64,000 nt of DNA from Actinomyces gaoshouyii. GTDB taxonomy: Bacteria; Actinomycetota; Actinomycetes; Actinomycetales; Actinomycetaceae. The notes under the pieces are model-generated. The model made no database searches. It worked only from the letters and a program-made list of their open reading frames with translations, and had not been told where the DNA came from. Positions within the stretch are counted from its first letter, which is position 1; each line of letters opens with the position of its first letter. A program made the translations under genes and the position numbers. Shown here piece after piece: positions 30,231 through 40,348 of this stretch. The DNA lies in the NCBI RefSeq assembly GCF_002072175.1, contig NZ_MVIV01000001.1:124001-188000 (forward strand), in the 5' to 3' direction.

Positions 30231-30664
30231 GGTTCCTCCTTGGTGGGGCGCTGGCGAGCACGAGGTTGGAGCGTCTGTCCGCAGAATAGCGAACCGCGTC
30301 CCAGGCACGGCGTTCTCAACCACGGCTGGAGGCCGAAGAGCACCGGCCGCGGCACGCGCGCCCCCTCGGTGGGGAGGCGCGCGCTTCAAGACATCTTGAC
30401 GAGCACCTTCTTCGAGCAGATGCCGAGGACGCCAATTCCAGCATCGCAGTGGCCTGGGACCATGTCCAGCAGCCGCTCCGATGACACCAGTCATCGGCCT
30501 TGACCGGGCGGCACAGCACGATGGCGCGATCGGACATGAGATGCTGGCTGACGACGAGAGGCCGGGTTCGGGGGCGCCCATGGGAAGCCCCGACCACCAT
30601 CCGAGCATGACGGCGGCCGACGCCTCCTACGAGCGCGCCGGCCGCCGTCATGCCTGGGAGCGCC
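30231..30664. other. Gene-free stretch of about 430 bp
   Basis: Only short open frames are present, none with recognisable sequence or a good ribosome site. It holds a GC hairpin (30355-30383, arms around CCCCC and GGGG) of unclear role, and the guaA terminator at its right end. The left end should contain the promoter of the quinone reductase gene. A decayed gene cannot be excluded. Confidence 0.6.
30605..30653 (-). terminator. Terminator of guaA
   Basis: GCATGACGGCGGCCG (30605-30619) pairs perfectly over 15 bp with CGGCCGCCGTCATGC (30639-30653), loop 19 nt. It begins 11 bp after the guaA stop on the minus strand. Confidence 0.75.
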
Positions 30665-32299
<1,635 letters not shown>

Positions 32300-32302
<3 letters not shown>

Positions 32303-32314
32303 CGGGCCAGGATA
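32300..32314 (-). promoter_or_regulatory. Leaderless promoter -10 of guaA
   Basis: Minus-strand TATCCT (32309-32314), GGCCCG, GTG start. No Shine-Dalgarno sequence. Confidence 0.6.
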
Positions 32315-32363
32315 GCCGCCCGGCGACCGGTGGCACCCATCACACGATCGACATCACATGCGG

Positions 32364-32398
32364 TTGTCTAGACAATTGGTGGAGGAGAGCCCTAGATT
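32364..32398 (+). promoter_or_regulatory. Promoter with overlapping TTGTCTAGACAA operator
   Basis: TTGTCTAGACAA (32364-32375) is a perfect 12-bp palindrome of the inositol-locus operator type. TAGACA (32369-32374) inside it and TAGATT (32393-32398) form a -35/-10 pair with 18-bp spacing reading toward the small membrane protein gene, so a repressor bound here would block RNA polymerase. Confidence 0.6.
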
Positions 32399-32405
32399 AT
32401 CGACC

Positions 32406-32535
32406 AGCGGGGGAGCCGATCCCCCACCCCGGGGCAACCCGGATGCACAAGGACCGTGCAGGGACGCACGGCCCGAAGGCCGATGAGGACCCCTGCGCGG
32501 CACACAGACAGACCGCACAGTCGGAAGGCATCATC
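32406..32535 (+). other. Structured 5' leader, possible cis-regulatory RNA
   Basis: About 130 nt between the predicted start site and the ATG can form hairpins GGGGGA/TCCCCC (32409-32425), CCGGG-GCAA-CCCGG with a GNRA loop (32429-32442), and CCGTGC/GCACGG (32454-32471). The last is mutually exclusive with GCAGGG/CCCTGC (32458-32463 with 32491-32496), which would enclose GGCC-CGAA-GGCC (32470-32481). Competing folds of this type occur in riboswitches. It matches no riboswitch class I recognise. Confidence 0.4.
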
Positions 32536-32799
32536 ATGACCACCACCCTCGAGCGCGCCGCCGAGTCCACCGCGACCGCCGCCCAGACCCGGACCACCCC
32601 CGCCGCCACCCAGACGGCCGCGGAGGCCGACCGCCTGACCTTCGCCATCGCCATCATCGCCGTGGCCACCACGATCCTGCTCATGGCCGCCATCGGCGCC
32701 ATCACCGCCACCCCGGCGATCCTCTTCGTCTCGGCCGCCCTGGGCCTCATCACCGCCGTGGTGGGCGTCTACACCAGCGTCAACCTGCTCGCCCGCTGA
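32536..32799 (+). CDS. Small two-helix membrane protein
   Basis: The 87-residue protein is not recognised. Residues 1-34 are Thr/Ala-rich and polar; two hydrophobic segments follow (TFAIAIIAVATTILLMAAIG and TPAILFVSAALGLITAVVGV). GGAAGG lies 7 nt before the ATG at 32536; an in-frame ATG at 32443 would start inside the structured leader and is less likely. It has its own promoter, operator and leader, which suggests regulated expression with the inositol genes. Confidence 0.65.
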   Translation: MTTTLERAAESTATAAQTRTTPAATQTAAEADRLTFAIAIIAVATTILLMAAIGAITATPAILFVSAALGLITAVVGVYTSVNLLAR

Positions 32800-32905
32800 G
32801 GCCGAGCCTCCCGACCGACCGGATCCCCCGGCGCCTCACCGGCGCCGGGGGATCCGCGTTCTCCGGGCCGACCACTCGTCCCGGTCGGCGGCCCCGAGCA
32901 CGGCC

Positions 32906-34060
32906 CTACAGGGACATGTCGACGACGGCGCGTCCCTGGATCCGGCGGTTGCGCAGCGCCTCGTAGCCGGCCCCGGCCTCCTGCAGGGGGAAGCACTGGG
33001 ACACCACGTCCTTGTAGTTGATGACGCCGCGCGCCGCGAGGTCGACGACGGCGGGCAGGTCCTGGCGGGTCCGCGCACCGTAGGAGCCCAGGATCCTCTG
33101 ACTGCGGCGCACGGTGCGGTTGATCTCGACACCCGCGGTCTGCACGCCGGCGCCCAGGCCGATCGGCACCATGCGGCCGCCGTCGGCCAGCACATCGAGG
33201 GCGGTGGTCCAGGTGGCGGGGATGCCCAGGGCCTCGAAGGCGACATCGACACCCTTGCCCCCGGTCAGCTTGAGGACCTCCTCGCGGGCGTCGTGAGTCG
33301 CAGCGTTGACCACGGCGGTGGCGCCGTAACCCACCATGGGGGCGAGCTTGTCGTCGGAGACGTCGATGGCGATGACCTGACTGGCCCCGAAAGCGCGGGC
33401 GATCTGCACGATGTTCGTGCCCACTCCCCCGGTGGCGACGACGGCGACCGTCTCCCCGAAGCGCAGGTCCGCACCGCGGCGCACGGCGCCGTAGCCGGTC
33501 ATCGCGGCGCAGCCGAGGATGGCGGCGGGCACCATGTCGATCGAGTCGGGCACAACGGCCACGGATGTGGACGGGACGACGGCGTACTCGGCGAGGCCGC
33601 CCATGGAGTACATGGCGACGCTCTCGCCCTCCGGGGTGGCCAGCCGGGTGGCGCCGTCGTAGAGGACGCCCTTCAAGCGGTTGAGCTCGAAGAAGGGGCC
33701 GCACAGCTCGTCACGCCCCTCGGCGCAGGCATCGCACTGCCCGCAGGGCATGAGGAAGCCCCCGGCCACGTTCTGCCCGACGACCAGGCCGGTGTGCTCG
33801 TTGCCGGGGCCGACCTCGACGATGGTGCCGGTGACCTCGTGGCCGAGGACGGCGGGCAGGGGGAAGGCGATGGCGCCGCCGATGACGTGGAGATCGGAGT
33901 GGCACAGGCCGCAGGCGGCGACTTTGATGAGGACCTCGCCGGCCTTGGGCCGGGGGGTGCGCAGGGTCTCGACCTCGAGGCCTTTGGCGGTGTCGCGCAG
34001 GACGGCCGCACGCATGGTATCGGGGATGTCGGGGTTCTGGACTGCGTCGTTGCTGGTCAT
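32906..34060 (-). CDS. Zinc-dependent alcohol dehydrogenase
   Basis: The 384-residue medium-chain dehydrogenase has catalytic-zinc residues Cys53 (CGLCHSDLH) and His74-Glu75 (GHE), the four structural-zinc cysteines 106, 109, 112 and 120 (CGQCDACAEGRDELC), and the Rossmann motif TGGVGTNIVQ. It oxidises an alcohol or polyol with NAD(P); the substrate is not evident. The ATG at 34060 has AAAGAGG about 9 nt upstream. A TGTCCGGACA operator lies 81 bp upstream directly before tandem TAGGGT/TAGGCT -10-like hexamers, tying it to the inositol regulon. Confidence 0.88.
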   Translation of the reverse strand: MTSNDAVQNPDIPDTMRAAVLRDTAKGLEVETLRTPRPKAGEVLIKVAACGLCHSDLHVIGGAIAFPLPAVLGHEVTGTIVEVGPGNEHTGLVVGQNVAGGFLMPCGQCDACAEGRDELCGPFFELNRLKGVLYDGATRLATPEGESVAMYSMGGLAEYAVVPSTSVAVVPDSIDMVPAAILGCAAMTGYGAVRRGADLRFGETVAVVATGGVGTNIVQIARAFGASQVIAIDVSDDKLAPMVGYGATAVVNAATHDAREEVLKLTGGKGVDVAFEALGIPATWTTALDVLADGGRMVPIGLGAGVQTAGVEINRTVRRSQRILGSYGARTRQDLPAVVDLAARGVINYKDVVSQCFPLQEAGAGYEALRNRRIQGRAVVDMSL

Positions 34061-34140
34061 GACCGCAAACCTCTTTCGGTGGTGGCAGGCCCGCCACGCG
34101 ATGGCCGGCCTCGTTGACATGCACCTCAGCCTACCCTATT

Positions 34141-34150
34141 TGTCCGGACA
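34141..34150. promoter_or_regulatory. Inositol-locus operator before the alcohol dehydrogenase
   Basis: TGTCCGGACA is a perfect palindrome; 12 of 14 bases match TTTGTCCGGACAAA. On the minus strand it is followed at once by AATAGGGTAGGCT, a likely -10 region. A GGGACTATTGGCCC motif, similar to DosR boxes, lies at 34159-34172. Confidence 0.65.
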
Positions 34151-34197
34151 TTTATCGAGGGACTATTGGCCCGAGCCCCCGGCATTCCGGGACCGCC

Positions 34198-35517
34198 TCA
34201 TCCCGCGCCGACACTGCGGGGCAGGCGCAGAAGGACGACGACGAGTACCACGGCCTCGAAGCCGAGCAGCGCGTACGCGGCCGTCACCGCGCCGAGTTCC
34301 TGGACAATGATGATCGGCACGAGGATGGTCGCGAACCGCGCGATCGACTCCCCCAGCGCACAGGCGCGCCGCTGCGCGGCGACGAGCCACGGCGGCACCC
34401 TGGGGTCGATGGCCCCCCGGCAGGCCGGATCGAGACCGATCCACTGCGCGGCGACGAGCCCGAGCAGCCCCAGCGTCGTCCCAGCGCCCCGTCCCGCCCC
34501 CAGGGGCGCCGAGGCGCTGGCGACGAGGGCGGTGGCCGCCAGGATCGTCAGGGCGACGCCGAGGACGATCCTGGCGAATCGCAGCCCGTCCACCCTCAGG
34601 ACGAGGAGCAGCGCCAGGGCGGAGACGGCGATCCAGCCGACGGCCAGGGCGAGGGTCCATGCCGTGGGAACCGCGTTCGCGCCTACGGCGTCGGCCACCA
34701 TGCGCAGCCCCAGCACCAGCGCCGCGGCGCCCAGCGGGGCCTCGCGCGCCAGCACGAGGACGAAACCGGTCAGCACGGCGGCGCGCACCTGGGGAACGCG
34801 CAGGTCCGCGCCGGTGAGGGGCTGCTGCTCGGCGAGCATCTCGGCGTCGAGGCGCGCCCAGTCGATCGCGACAGCGGCCTCGAGAGGACCGTGAAGCTCT
34901 TTGAGAGCGGCCACGGATCGGTCGAGGCGCCCGTGAGCGGCGTTCCACACAGGCGATTCCGGCAGGCCGGCGGCCAGGAGCGCATGGACCGCCCCCAGGC
35001 CCAGGACGAGGAGCCAGGCGGTCATGATCGCATCCGGCGACCACCGGGAGATGAGGGCGCTGGCCGCCGCTCCGGCGGGGATGAGGGCGAGGGCCTGCGG
35101 AGTGAGGCGGCGGTGCCCCCGCAGGGACAGCTCGTGGGCGATCTGGGGCAGGACGAGCAGGAGGGCCCCCGCGCCCAGTCCCACGACGGCGGCGCCCGCG
35201 AGCGGCCAGGGCCCGGGCAGGAGGGCGGCCCCCAGAGCCGCGGGGGCGACGAGCACCCCGGCGGCGAGGTTGACCGGCCTGCGCCCCAGGTAGTCGCTCG
35301 GCCAGCGGGCGACGAGGGCGCCCAGGGCCATCCCCAGGCCGAGCGCGATGACGAGCGCGGGCACGCCCTCGGCGCGGGCGCCCAGGCTGATGGCGATGAC
35401 GCCGTGGACGGCGCCCAGCAGCAGGCCGGCCAGCCAGGCGCCGGCCCGCAGGCGCAGCGGTCCGGGCGCCGGGATGACCCCGGCGCCCGGGCGCGTGTGG
35501 AAGGAGCCGGCGATCAG
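34198..35517 (-). CDS. Divergent MFS transporter, probable CTG start
   Basis: The 439-residue hydrophobic protein has about twelve membrane segments and a GRRPVN loop motif (DYLGRRPVN), so it is a major-facilitator protein, related to but far from the sugar porter it follows. No ATG, GTG or TTG lies before the first membrane helix in the region free of iolT overlap; CTG at 35515-35517 overlaps the porter stop (CTGA) and has AAGGAG 5 nt upstream. The substrate is unknown. It ends the run of inositol genes before the alcohol dehydrogenase. Confidence 0.75.
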   Translation of the reverse strand: MIAGSFHTRPGAGVIPAPGPLRLRAGAWLAGLLLGAVHGVIAISLGARAEGVPALVIALGLGMALGALVARWPSDYLGRRPVNLAAGVLVAPAALGAALLPGPWPLAGAAVVGLGAGALLLVLPQIAHELSLRGHRRLTPQALALIPAGAAASALISRWSPDAIMTAWLLVLGLGAVHALLAAGLPESPVWNAAHGRLDRSVAALKELHGPLEAAVAIDWARLDAEMLAEQQPLTGADLRVPQVRAAVLTGFVLVLAREAPLGAAALVLGLRMVADAVGANAVPTAWTLALAVGWIAVSALALLLVLRVDGLRFARIVLGVALTILAATALVASASAPLGAGRGAGTTLGLLGLVAAQWIGLDPACRGAIDPRVPPWLVAAQRRACALGESIARFATILVPIIIVQELGAVTAAYALLGFEAVVLVVVLLRLPRSVGAG

Positions 35518-37103
35518 CTGTACTCCTTCTCGAAGCGCATCTCGAGCTCCTCGAGGGAGTCGTACTTCGTCTCGGGCACGACCTTCATGTAGAAAAGGAG
35601 GGAGCCGACGTTGATGAGGGCGAAGATGAGGTAGGTGCCCGCCCCGCCGATGTACTCCATCATGACAGGGAAGATGTAGGCGACGATGCCGTTGGCGATC
35701 CACAGGGCCGCGACCGCCAGGCCGAGCGCGGTGCCGCGGACCTTGGCCGGGAAGATCTCGGAGACGAGCACCCAGGTCACCGTGCCGGACTGCTTGGCGA
35801 ACACGAACAGGCACACGATGATGAGCACAAGGACCGGCGCGAATGAGTTGAAGCCCGCGGCCCCGGTATCGATGTTGCCCTCGGAGTCCTGGAAGGGCTG
35901 GATCATGAAGAAGAAGACCGCCGAGAGGGCCGTCAGCGAGACCACGATCGAGGCCTCCTGGTAGATGCCCACGTGGCGGCGGGCGAACTTGGTCACCAGC
36001 CACAGGCCCACGGCGGAGCCGATGAAGGAGATGCCGCCGGAGATCACGTTGAGGGAGATCGAGTCGGTCACGGAGAAGCCCGCGGCGGCCAGGACCTTGG
36101 GCGTGTAGTACATCGCGGTGTTGATTCCGGTGAACTGGTCCGCCAGGCCCAGGATGATGCCGATCCACAGCAGTTTGCGGGTCCAGGGGGTGGCCCAGAT
36201 CTGGGACAGCCCCCACTTCTCCTGCGTCGCCTCCTGGCGCTGGACCTCGATCATCTCGTCGATCTCGTTGGCGATGGGGCCGTCCTTGGCCTCGTCGCGC
36301 ACTCGTTTGAGGGCGCCGATGGCCTCGGGGATGCGCAGGTTCGCCACGTACCAGCGGGAGGACTCGGGCATCATGCGGATGCCGATCCACAGGAAGATCG
36401 CGGGCAGCGAGGCGATGACGAGCATGTAGCGCCAGGCCGCGCCGTTGCCACCGTCGATCATCGCCAGGTCGACGGTGTGCTTGACGGCCTCCCACTGCTG
36501 CTCCTCGCCGTTGACGTGGACGGCGGGCCCGCCGTGCGCCTGGGCGAGGGCGGCGTTCATGGAGAAGGCGACGAACTGCCCGAAGACGATCATCATCTGA
36601 TCGAGGGCGACGAGGGTGCCGCGAATGCGCTTGGGCGCCGTCTCACCGAGGAAGACGGGCACGGTGGCCGAAGCACCGCCCACGGCGAAGCCCAGCACGA
36701 CGCGGAAGACGTAGAGGACCCAGATGTTCGGGGAGAAGGTGCATCCCAGTGCTCCCACGAGGAACACGATGGCCAGGACGGTGATGTTGTGGCGCCGCCC
36801 GTACATGTCGGACAGGCGTCCGCCGAGCCAGGCGCCCAGGGCCGCGCCCAGGCACAGCGTGGCGCCGACGAGCCCCTCCTCGGTGGCGTTGATGTTCAAA
36901 CCGCCCGCATCGGTGGGCAGGTACATGTAGGGCAGCGCCCCGGAGATCACTCCGGTGTCGTAGCCGAAGAGCAGCGATCCCAGCGTGGCGACGATGGCGA
37001 TCGCGCCCAGCGAGCGCTTCTTCCCGGATGGTGGCGTCTGCTCCACCAGTTCCGTGATCTTGTCGTGGGTGTAGTAGTCCACCGACGTCGTCTGATCGGA
37101 CAT
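35514..37103 (-). CDS. iolT: Sugar porter MFS transporter, probable inositol/proton symporter
   Basis: The 529-residue protein has the sugar porter signatures LFGYDTGVISGALPYM, GGRLSDMYGRRHN, ETAPKRIRGTLV, PESSRWYV, QFTGINTAMYY, and the PETK C-terminal motif (VPETKYDSLEELE). A long loop near residues 190-225 interrupts the family pattern. Its place among iol genes suggests myo-inositol uptake. AAGGAG lies 10 nt before the ATG. It is 63% or so similar by eye to the second porter at 54374, sharing an unusual N-terminal cytoplasmic segment with TPPSGK. Confidence 0.88.
   Translation of the reverse strand: MSDQTTSVDYYTHDKITELVEQTPPSGKKRSLGAIAIVATLGSLLFGYDTGVISGALPYMYLPTDAGGLNINATEEGLVGATLCLGAALGAWLGGRLSDMYGRRHNITVLAIVFLVGALGCTFSPNIWVLYVFRVVLGFAVGGASATVPVFLGETAPKRIRGTLVALDQMMIVFGQFVAFSMNAALAQAHGGPAVHVNGEEQQWEAVKHTVDLAMIDGGNGAAWRYMLVIASLPAIFLWIGIRMMPESSRWYVANLRIPEAIGALKRVRDEAKDGPIANEIDEMIEVQRQEATQEKWGLSQIWATPWTRKLLWIGIILGLADQFTGINTAMYYTPKVLAAAGFSVTDSISLNVISGGISFIGSAVGLWLVTKFARRHVGIYQEASIVVSLTALSAVFFFMIQPFQDSEGNIDTGAAGFNSFAPVLVLIIVCLFVFAKQSGTVTWVLVSEIFPAKVRGTALGLAVAALWIANGIVAYIFPVMMEYIGGAGTYLIFALINVGSLLFYMKVVPETKYDSLEELEMRFEKEYS
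35523..35528 (-). promoter_or_regulatory. Ribosome site deciding a CTG start
   Basis: Minus-strand AAGGAG, inside the last codons of the sugar porter, is spaced 5 nt from CTG. It is the only canonical site that fits the downstream MFS frame. Confidence 0.65.
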
Positions 37104-37225
37104 GGATGTGGTACTCCTTGATCGGGACCGGCCCGCGCCTGTGCAGGCCTGGGTGAAGTATCGCGGACTCAGCGCTGAGGCCGCCAGGAGCTGGGGCCGG
37201 CCCGTCGGGCGGGCCCCAGCCGGGC

Positions 37226-38095
37226 TCAGCCGAGCTCAGCCCTGAGCCGTTCGAGCATCGCTCGGTTGATGTCGTCGGCCCGCTCGTGCCAGCCGAAGAC
37301 GCATACGGAGACGACGCCGTCGAAGCCCACGTCGCGCAGCGTGGAGAAGACGGTGTCCCAGGGGACCTCGCCGTTGCCGATCTCGTTGTGCTGGTGCACG
37401 GTGACATCGGCGCCCGGCGGGTTGATGATGTACCGGTTGCCGTCGTTGGCCCGGTGGTTGAACACGTCGGCCACGTGGACCTCGCGGAGCTTGCCCGCGT
37501 CGGAGGCCGTGCGGATCATGCGCTCCACGTCGCCCGCGCCATCGGAGAGGTGGAAGGCGTGCGGGCAGCAGAACTCGTAGCCGATCCAGTCCTTGTTGAC
37601 GGCGCGCACGAGGCGCAGGGCGTCGTCGTGCAGCTCGATGAAGTCGTAGGGGTGGGCCTCCATGTTGAGGCGGATTCCGTACTTCTCGAAATCCGGGATG
37701 AGCTCCTCGATCGATCGGAACCACTGCTCCTCGCTGCCCTTGGCGTCGTTCCGGTCCCCGGAGAACTCCGAGGTGATCTCCCGGACGTCGAGGGCATCGG
37801 CGAGCTCGAGCAGGCGCCGCCAGTTGGACACCTGGGCGGCCCGCTCTCGCTCGTCGAGGGAGGACCAGTTGAACACGGGGTTGAGGGTGCGGACCTTGAC
37901 GCCGGTCTCCTTCTGGGCCTTGTTCAGCTCGGCGACGAAGGCGTCATCGGCGGCCGGGCGGTGGTGCCAGAAGTGGAAGTCGGCGTTCGGCGAGAGCTCC
38001 ACGTGCTCGAAGCCCAGCTCGGCCGCCTTGTGGAGGGTCTGCGGGGTGGGCATCGTGCGGTAGTACATATTGGGGTCGAGTGCGATATCAACCAT
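37226..38095 (-). CDS. Sugar phosphate isomerase/epimerase, IolH-like
   Basis: This 289-residue TIM-barrel protein of the xylose-isomerase-like family has the metal-site pattern of the fold: ELSPNADFHFWHHRP, EITSEFSGDR, NMEAHPYDF, and CPHAFHLSDG with downstream VHVADVFNHR. IolH and IolI of inositol loci belong here and interconvert inososes or act on later intermediates; which step applies is not readable. It lies between iolG and the sugar porter, same strand, 33 bp after iolG. Confidence 0.82.
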   Translation of the reverse strand: MVDIALDPNMYYRTMPTPQTLHKAAELGFEHVELSPNADFHFWHHRPAADDAFVAELNKAQKETGVKVRTLNPVFNWSSLDERERAAQVSNWRRLLELADALDVREITSEFSGDRNDAKGSEEQWFRSIEELIPDFEKYGIRLNMEAHPYDFIELHDDALRLVRAVNKDWIGYEFCCPHAFHLSDGAGDVERMIRTASDAGKLREVHVADVFNHRANDGNRYIINPPGADVTVHQHNEIGNGEVPWDTVFSTLRDVGFDGVVSVCVFGWHERADDINRAMLERLRAELG

Positions 38096-38128
38096 GTCGT
38101 TCTCCTTCCGTGCGGCGCTCAGCGGGGC

Positions 38129-39139
38129 TCAGGCGTAGAAGCCCGGCTTGTCGATGAGCTCCACGTCGACCAGCGGCGAGCCGCCATCCTCATGGGACTT
38201 CACGGCGGCGTCGACAACGCAGGTGGCGGCGTAGCCGTCCCAGGCGGTGGATCCGGTGTGGCGGTCCTCCGCGACCGCATTGATCCACTCCTGGACCTCC
38301 CGGTTGAAGGCGGCCTGGAAGCGGTCGATATGCGACTGGCACATGGCGTTGCGGTTGCCGTGGGAGTCGCGGATGTGGATCCTCTCCTGGTCCCCCAGTC
38401 GCACGGCGGCGGTCTCGAGGACGAGCTCGCACTCGATGGAGTAGGCCCACTGGAGGTTGACGTTGACCTCATCGTCGATGCGCACCCCGGACTCGGTGTA
38501 GGCCACGACGACGATGGGATCGATGAGGTGGCCGAAGCGGTGGGTGGTGGGCTTGGGGCGGTCGACGCGCACCTTGACGATCTCCTCGCCCAGCAGCCAG
38601 CGCATCGTGTCGAACTCGTGGATGGCGGTGTCGTCGATGGCCATGCGCGAGGTGTAGTTCTCCGGCACCGAGGGGTTGCGGTGGCGGTTGTGGACCATGA
38701 GGACCTGGCCGTGCTCGCCGGAGTCGAGGACCTCCTTCATCTCGTTGTAGGCGGCGTCGAAGCGGCGCATGAAGCCGACCGTGACGAGCCTCTTGCCGGC
38801 CCTCTGCTCGGCGTCCATGATGGCGATACAGTCCTCGGCGGTGGTGGCCAGGGGCTTCTCGCACAGGACGTACTTGCCGGCCTCGATGGCCTTGATGACA
38901 TCGGGCGCGTGGACCTTGCCGAAGGTGGCGATGAGCACGGCGTCGACGTCGGGATCGTTGATGAGCTCATCGGAGCTGTCGTAGGCCTTCGCACCGTAGG
39001 GCTCGGCGGCGGACCTCGCGGCGTCGGGGTTGATGTCGGCGACGGCGACGATCTCGCCGCCCGAGAGATCGTCCTGGATGCGGGCCAGGTGGGCGCGGCC
39101 CATGCCGCCGGCGCCGATGAGGCCGATACGGACTGTCAT
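38129..39139 (-). CDS. iolG: Inositol 2-dehydrogenase (Gfo/Idh/MocA family)
   Basis: The 336-residue NAD-dependent enzyme oxidises myo-inositol (or an isomer) to the 2-keto form. It has the Rossmann motif GAGGMGRAH, Lys95 in CEKPLA, and the catalytic Asp170 and His174 in DDTAIHEFDTMRWLLG. A fully canonical active site is present. It is one of four family members in the locus; a second IolG-like copy is at 49341. Confidence 0.9.
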   Translation of the reverse strand: MTVRIGLIGAGGMGRAHLARIQDDLSGGEIVAVADINPDAARSAAEPYGAKAYDSSDELINDPDVDAVLIATFGKVHAPDVIKAIEAGKYVLCEKPLATTAEDCIAIMDAEQRAGKRLVTVGFMRRFDAAYNEMKEVLDSGEHGQVLMVHNRHRNPSVPENYTSRMAIDDTAIHEFDTMRWLLGEEIVKVRVDRPKPTTHRFGHLIDPIVVVAYTESGVRIDDEVNVNLQWAYSIECELVLETAAVRLGDQERIHIRDSHGNRNAMCQSHIDRFQAAFNREVQEWINAVAEDRHTGSTAWDGYAATCVVDAAVKSHEDGGSPLVDVELIDKPGFYA

Positions 39140-39208
39140 TGTCTTCTCCTCATTGAGAGTCGTGGTACGGGATCGTGATGGACAGGGATCAGGCTCGCCG
39201 CCCCGGGG

Positions 39209-40156
39209 TCAGGCCAGCCCCAGGCCGCACTCGGCCAGGTAGGTGCGCATGTTGATGGCGTTGGCCTTGGGGAAGGACGGGTCGCAGGGGTAGCAGTCCT
39301 GCTCGCAGATGGCGTAGATGGGCTTGTCGAGAGCCGCCAGGGCATCGACGAACTCGTGCATCTCGGGAAGGCCGGCGGGCGGGCAGACCGAAGCGCCCTT
39401 GGTGACGGCCTCGCCGAAGGGCCAGTCCTTCTCGTGGGCCTCGCGGGTGATGGCCTCATCGAAGGCCTTGATGTGGACGTAGGTGATGCGCTCGGGGTAC
39501 TTCCGACACAGCTCGACGGGGTCGCCACCGCCGTAGACCACGTGGCCGGAGTCGAGGCAGAGGTTGACGTAGGTCGGGTCGGTGGCGTCGAAGATCCGGG
39601 CGATCTCCTCGGGGGTCTCGATGTGGGAGTCGCCGTGGGGGTGGAGGACCATCTTGAGGCCGTATTCGTCCAGCAGCATCTGCCCCAGGGCGTTGGCGTG
39701 CTCGACGTAGAGCTTCCAGGCGTCATCACTCAGGACGCGGTCATCGGTCCACTCCCAGGTCTTGTCATCGCGGTAGAGCGGGGGGAGGTGGACGATGTAC
39801 TCCGCTCCGACGGCGGCGTGGGTCTCGGCAATGGCGCGGAAGGTCTTCAGCGTGGTCTCCCAGGCCTCCTGCTTGTGCAGGATCCCCCAGCCGGTGCCGG
39901 CGACGACGCGCATGCCGAACTCGTCGCACCACTTCTGCAGTTCCTTGGGGTCGGTCGGGAAGTACCCGTAGGGGCCGGTCTCGATGATCTCGAAGCCGGC
40001 CTCGGCCATCTCCTCCCAGGCCTGGCGGGGGTCCATCTGCTTGGGATCCTCGGGGAACCAGACGCCCCACTGGTCCGGGCAGACGCCGATCGTGAGCTTC
40101 GAGTACTTCGGGTCGTTGGTGTTGACAGCCTTCGAGATCGTTGTCGTCGTCGACAT
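39209..40156 (-). CDS. IolE-like sugar isomerase/dehydratase
   Basis: The 315-residue TIM-barrel protein begins KLTIGVCPDQWGVWFPEDP, resembling the start of inosose dehydratase (IolE), and has metal-site candidates in ETGPYGYFP, VLHPHGDSHIE, LDSGHVVYGG and THVHIKAFDE-like YVHIKAFDE. Dehydration of 2-keto-inositol is possible, but a more canonical IolE lies at 56181, so this copy may act on another isomer. The ATG at 40156 has AAGGAG 9 nt upstream. An operator copy lies 83 bp upstream. Confidence 0.78.
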   Translation of the reverse strand: MSTTTTISKAVNTNDPKYSKLTIGVCPDQWGVWFPEDPKQMDPRQAWEEMAEAGFEIIETGPYGYFPTDPKELQKWCDEFGMRVVAGTGWGILHKQEAWETTLKTFRAIAETHAAVGAEYIVHLPPLYRDDKTWEWTDDRVLSDDAWKLYVEHANALGQMLLDEYGLKMVLHPHGDSHIETPEEIARIFDATDPTYVNLCLDSGHVVYGGGDPVELCRKYPERITYVHIKAFDEAITREAHEKDWPFGEAVTKGASVCPPAGLPEMHEFVDALAALDKPIYAICEQDCYPCDPSFPKANAINMRTYLAECGLGLA

Positions 40157-40238
40157 CGTGGTGCTCCTTCGCAACAGATGCTCCGAATCGTTTCGGAACC
40201 ATGCTCAGCATACAGCCCCCACCGTCACAGGGGAAGGT

Positions 40239-40252
40239 TTTGTGCGGACAAA
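40239..40252. promoter_or_regulatory. Inositol-locus operator before the IolE-like gene
   Basis: TTTGTGCGGACAAA, 13 of 14 bases matching TTTGTCCGGACAAA, lies 83 bp before the start codon. Confidence 0.65.
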
Positions 40253-40348
40253 GTTGTTCGAGAGCGCCCCGGGGCGGCGCACCCGGCCCGTGGGCCCGAC
40301 GGCCCCTCGGCCGGAGCGCGCCGCCCCGGATCCGCTCTCAGCGCGCCG

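Noticed and set aside
30316-30651. A 111-codon minus-strand frame between the quinone reductase gene and guaA
   Set aside because: It overlaps the guaA terminator hairpin, has no ribosome site and no recognisable sequence.
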